A DNA stretch of 64,000 nt. Source: G963665925 sp963665925 (lineage in GTDB: Bacteria > Bacillota > Clostridia > Peptostreptococcales > Acidaminobacteraceae). Every line of letters starts with the position of its first letter. Position 1 is the stretch's first letter. The DNA is taken from the NCBI GenBank assembly GCA_963665925.1, contig OY762511.1:1736001-1800000 (forward strand), written 5' to 3'. The position numbers and the translations under genes were made by a program. The notes beneath the pieces were generated by a model. That model ran no database searches. It was not told the origin of the DNA and saw nothing but the letters and a program-made list of their open reading frames with translations. Shown here in pieces: positions 61,410 through 64,000 of this stretch.

Positions 61410-62249
61410 ATGATAGGAACAGTTTTTAACATTCAGCGTTATAGCCTTCATGATGGCGGTGGAATACGAACAATGGTATTTTTGAAGGGCTGCCCCCTGC
61501 GTTGTCCCTGGTGTTCAAATCCAGAGTCACTTGAGTTTGGACAGACCCTGCTGCGCAAGTCTGAGCTGTGTATAAAATGCCGGGCAAAAGATGTTTATGC
61601 CTGTGAGCTTGACGTGGGTCAATGCCCGACAAATGCCATTCAAGAAATTGGAACGCCCATGTCTGTAGACCAGGTCATGGAGGCGGTTGAGCGTGATAGG
61701 CTCTTCTACGAAGCTTCTGGAGGCGGTGTGACAATCAGCGGGGGAGAACCCCTGAGTCAGTGGCGCTTTGCACTCGAGGTGGCACAATCGGCCAAACGCA
61801 GCAACATACATGTGGCGATGGAAACCTCAGGCATGGGAAGCTGGGAAGGACTTGAAGCACTCCGAAAGCATGTGGACATCCTCCTATTCGATTTGAAAAT
61901 CATGCATCACGCCAAGGCCAAAGCGATTCTAAATGCGGACAATAATCTGATACAGAGCAATTTCAAAAAGCTGGTGGACTTAGGCGTCAATGTGGTGCCA
62001 CGTCTTCCAATTATTCCTGGGTATACGGATACACAGGACAATATTGAGTCGGTAGCGGATTTTTTGAAATCCTGCGGTGTGAATCGGGTGGATTTACTGC
62101 CCTTTCACCAGTACGGAAGTGGAAAATACGAGCAGCTTCAGCTGGAGTACAAATTGAAAGACATGACTCAAGTACAGGGCGGAGATTTGGAGCGTATCAA
62201 TGATTTTTTCAGGGATGCTGGATTCAGAACCTGTATTGGTGGAGAATAA
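61410..62249 (+). CDS. pflC: Glycyl radical enzyme activase (PflC-type)
   Basis: A 279-residue radical SAM enzyme that makes the glycyl radical on PflD. The CxxxCxxC motif is Cys28, Cys32, Cys35 (GCPLRCPWC), followed by SGGEP for SAM binding (about 110-114). The ferredoxin-like insert holds only Cys54, 57, 65 and 72, enough for one extra 4Fe-4S cluster, where many activases have two. It starts 8 bp after pflD, with a TAGGTGATG site overlapping the pflD stop. Confidence 0.9.
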   Translation: MIGTVFNIQRYSLHDGGGIRTMVFLKGCPLRCPWCSNPESLEFGQTLLRKSELCIKCRAKDVYACELDVGQCPTNAIQEIGTPMSVDQVMEAVERDRLFYEASGGGVTISGGEPLSQWRFALEVAQSAKRSNIHVAMETSGMGSWEGLEALRKHVDILLFDLKIMHHAKAKAILNADNNLIQSNFKKLVDLGVNVVPRLPIIPGYTDTQDNIESVADFLKSCGVNRVDLLPFHQYGSGKYEQLQLEYKLKDMTQVQGGDLERINDFFRDAGFRTCIGGE

Positions 62250-62255
62250 ATGACG

Positions 62256-62304
62256 GTGTCGCAGAATGATTTTCTTAATGAAAGTCATTTTGCGGCACTT
62301 TTTT
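62256..62304 (+). terminator. Intrinsic terminator after pflC
   Basis: GTGTCGCAGAATGA (from 62256) pairs with TCATTTTGCGGCAC (to 62298) with G-T pairs, followed by six T. Confidence 0.82.
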
Positions 62305-62379
62305 CTTGTTTCCATTTATAAATAGGGCGTTTTTCACTTTTGCCGTATTAATGTGGCAGGAAAACGTTATTTTGATTTA

Positions 62380-62456
62380 TAGACAGTCTGGTCTGACTGA
62401 TGATAAGATTTAATCGAACAAAGCAATAACAAATAATAATAAACAATAACGAAACA
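62380..62456 (+). promoter_or_regulatory. Promoter and DeoR-type operator of the PTS IIA-IIC operon
   Basis: A moderate promoter (TAGACA 62380-62385, 17 bp, TAAGAT 62403-62408) is followed by AGCAATAACAAATAATAATA and AACAATAACG (62421-62450). On the other strand this contains TTATTGTTTATTATT, very close to the motif at 56758, and again lies just after the predicted transcription start. Confidence 0.55.
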
Positions 62457-62486
62457 ATACAGGATGTAATGAGAAAGGAACTGAAA

Positions 62487-62921
62487 ATGGGCATTGTTGC
62501 AAAAGAGATAATTGTACTGGATCTTGAAGCGAACTCAAAGAGCGAAGCCATTAAGGCAATATCAGGCATCATGAATAAAGCAAATCGTTTGGTGTCACAA
62601 AATAAATTTGAAGAGGCGATTTTCGATCGGGAAAATACCTTTCCAACATCTATCGGATTTCAGTTTGCCATACCGCATGGTAAGACAGATGCTGTTTCTA
62701 AAACGACCGTGGCATTTGCTCGCTTGAAGAATCCAGTTCAGTGGTCGGAAGAGGAAGAGGCAAAATTCATTTTTATGATTGGTGTATCTGAAAGTCAGGC
62801 TGGCAATGAACACCTTCAGATATTGGCAAAGCTGTCCCGCATGATTATGCGTGAAGAGTTCAGGGCGTCTGTTGCAGCGGCGCAGTCTGAAAGCGAAATG
62901 CTGGCGCTGCTTCAGCTTTAG
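62487..62921 (+). CDS. PTS fructose/mannitol-family IIA protein
   Basis: The frame opens at 62469, but AAAGGA eight bases before 62487 supports that ATG (144 residues). The protein is a free-standing IIA of the fructose-mannitol family, with the phosphorylated His64 in FAIPHGK, LDLEANSKSEAI at the start, and the FMIGVSESQAGNEHLQIL segment. It takes phosphate from HPr and hands it to a IIB domain, which is not seen yet and may follow the IIC gene beyond the window. Confidence 0.88.
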   Translation: MGIVAKEIIVLDLEANSKSEAIKAISGIMNKANRLVSQNKFEEAIFDRENTFPTSIGFQFAIPHGKTDAVSKTTVAFARLKNPVQWSEEEEAKFIFMIGVSESQAGNEHLQILAKLSRMIMREEFRASVAAAQSESEMLALLQL

Positions 62922-62982
62922 AAAAGGCTCAACTTGTTACTAACAGCCTTCGGGCTGCAATTATTTTAAAGGGGGTATCATA

Positions 62983-64000
62983 ATGTCAGATTTAAAAGCA
63001 ATTCTTAAGGACACACGTCAGCATTTGATGACAGGCGTATCGTACATGATTCCATTTGTCGTAGCGGGCGGTATTCTACTTGCGCTGTCAGTCGTAATGT
63101 ATGGTCAAGGTGCAGTGCCACCAGAGGGAACTTGGCTGTATGATCTCTTCTTCATTGGCGTACGCGGCTTCACACTCATGATTCCAATTCTTGCCGGATT
63201 CATCGCTTACTCAATCGCGGAACGTCCTGGTATTGCACCAGCAGCGATAGCGGCATACGTGGGCAATGAAATGGGCGCAGGCTTCTTCGGAGCCATTATT
63301 GCGGGTCTTATTGCAGGTATTGTTGTTTTTTACCTGAAAAAAATCAAGGTACCGGCAGTATTCCGTTCAATCATGCCAATTTTCGTCATTCCAATTGTCG
63401 GAACTTTTGTCACTGCAGGCTTGATGCAGTGGGTTATCGGTGCCCCAATAGCCGCTTTCTCATCAGCACTGACTGCATGGCTTGAAGGCGTTTCGACAGG
63501 CTCTATCGTCATCCTGGCTATCATTATGGGCGCTATGGACGCGTTTGACATGGGTGGTCCTGTGAACAAGGTTGCCTACGCATTTACAATTATGGCAGTG
63601 TCTGAAGGGTTATACCACATTGGTGGCATCAACGCTGTAGGCGTATGTGTTCCACCAATCGGAATGGGTCTTGCAACCCTACTGGCACCGAAGAAATACA
63701 CAGAAGCTGAACGTGAAGCAGGCAAGGCATCTATCCTTATGGGTGCAGTAGGCATTACAGAAGGTGCAATTCCTTTTGCAGCAGCTGACCCGCTGCGTGT
63801 TATCCCATCCATAATGATCGGTTCTGCAATCGGCTGTTCTGTAGCAGCGATTGCTGGTGCACAAAACATGGTTGCATGGGGTGGTCTGATTGTTCTTCCA
63901 GCAGTTACTGGAAAACTGGGATATCTGGCGGCAATTGTAATCGGTTCAGTATCTACAGCGCTGATTGTAAATCTGGTTAAAAAGCCTGTGGAAGCACGTG
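62983..64000 (+). CDS. PTS fructose-family IIC permease (partial, 3' end beyond window)
   Basis: 339 codons lie in the window and no stop is reached. The protein opens LKDTRQHLMTGVSYMIPFVVAGGILLAL, the typical fructose-type IIC entry (residues 8-35), and has MGGPVNKVAYAF and GITEGAIPFAAADP, the substrate-site signature. At least eight membrane helices are present. No IIB domain precedes it, so the layout resembles E. coli FrwC. It probably imports and phosphorylates a hexitol or anhydrohexitol for PflD. GGGGG precedes the ATG. Confidence 0.88.
   Translation, partial: MSDLKAILKDTRQHLMTGVSYMIPFVVAGGILLALSVVMYGQGAVPPEGTWLYDLFFIGVRGFTLMIPILAGFIAYSIAERPGIAPAAIAAYVGNEMGAGFFGAIIAGLIAGIVVFYLKKIKVPAVFRSIMPIFVIPIVGTFVTAGLMQWVIGAPIAAFSSALTAWLEGVSTGSIVILAIIMGAMDAFDMGGPVNKVAYAFTIMAVSEGLYHIGGINAVGVCVPPIGMGLATLLAPKKYTEAEREAGKASILMGAVGITEGAIPFAAADPLRVIPSIMIGSAIGCSVAAIAGAQNMVAWGGLIVLPAVTGKLGYLAAIVIGSVSTALIVNLVKKPVEAR

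Noticed and set aside
62350..62375. Catabolite-responsive (cre) site before the PTS IIA gene
   Set aside because: GAAAACGTTATTTT only partly fits the cre consensus; too weak to list.

Overview
The window comes from an anaerobic Firmicute, most likely a clostridial species. The signs are strong purine-rich ribosome binding sites, a T-box leader, intrinsic terminators after most transcription units, many ferredoxin-like proteins, a rubrerythrin, a glycyl radical enzyme, and BMC-associated ethanolamine degradation. The genus cannot be fixed from the sequence alone. About 60 protein genes are present; two are cut by the window ends. No rRNA, tRNA, CRISPR array, transposase or clearly broken gene was seen.

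Layout. Positions 1-9.4 kb hold a P-loop ATPase fragment, a Cache/HAMP histidine kinase, an orphan TIGR00300 (LOR/SDH, archaeal ornithine-cyclodeaminase-like) protein, a cysteine-rich 4Fe-4S protein, a DUF4180/hydrolase pair with a divergent small HTH regulator, diaminopropionate ammonia-lyase and a flavodoxin-ferredoxin fusion. Positions 9.4-20.3 kb are rich in signalling: three GGDEF proteins with different sensors (7TMR-DISM, hemerythrin, Cache), a LysR/GNAT divergent pair with a clear operator, a MarR-MATE operon, a LysM protein with two SnoaL-like domains, and an AraC regulator.

Positions 20.3-36.6 kb form an ethanolamine microcompartment locus: a sigma-54 activator, a textbook -24/-12 promoter with two candidate upstream activator sites, a gamma-glutamyl hydrolase (peptidase C26), an AGCS symporter, then eutS, eutP, eutL, eutT, a divergent BMC gene, eutN, pduS, pduT, eutQ, eutE, pduL, eutM, eutA, eutB and eutC. 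EutBC would make acetaldehyde and ammonia, EutE acetyl-CoA, and PduL acetyl phosphate. PduS and PduT would move electrons across the shell. No eutH, eutVW, eutD or alcohol dehydrogenase is seen. Sigma-54 control in place of EutVW antitermination, and a six-cysteine insert in EutC, are the most unusual points.

Positions 36.7-51.9 kb are mixed: a family-10-like glycosyl hydrolase, a 3-hydroxyisobutyryl-CoA hydrolase-like protein, an aminotransferase, RsmH with an N-terminal repeat, a secreted Asp/Glu-repeat protein, YkvI, a lysine-type T-box followed by a repeat-filled gap and a divergent lysS, lipB, a double-rubredoxin rubrerythrin, and a LysR/APC permease pair. A palindromic element of about 120-145 bp with compensatory base changes occurs at 45731-45875 and 49357-49504, with a worn relative near 5096-5186.

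Positions 51.9-64 kb look like one DeoR-type regulon. A leftward operon encodes an MCP, an SDR protein, HPr, Enzyme I and a HAD phosphatase. Rightward genes encode DeoR, a UPF0303 protein, an FSA-type aldolase, a PflD-type glycyl radical enzyme, its activase and a fructose-family PTS (IIA, then IIC cut by the window end). Similar AT-rich operator-like sequences lie before all three units. The set matches the known E. coli PflD/FsaB route for 1,5-anhydrohexitol phosphates.
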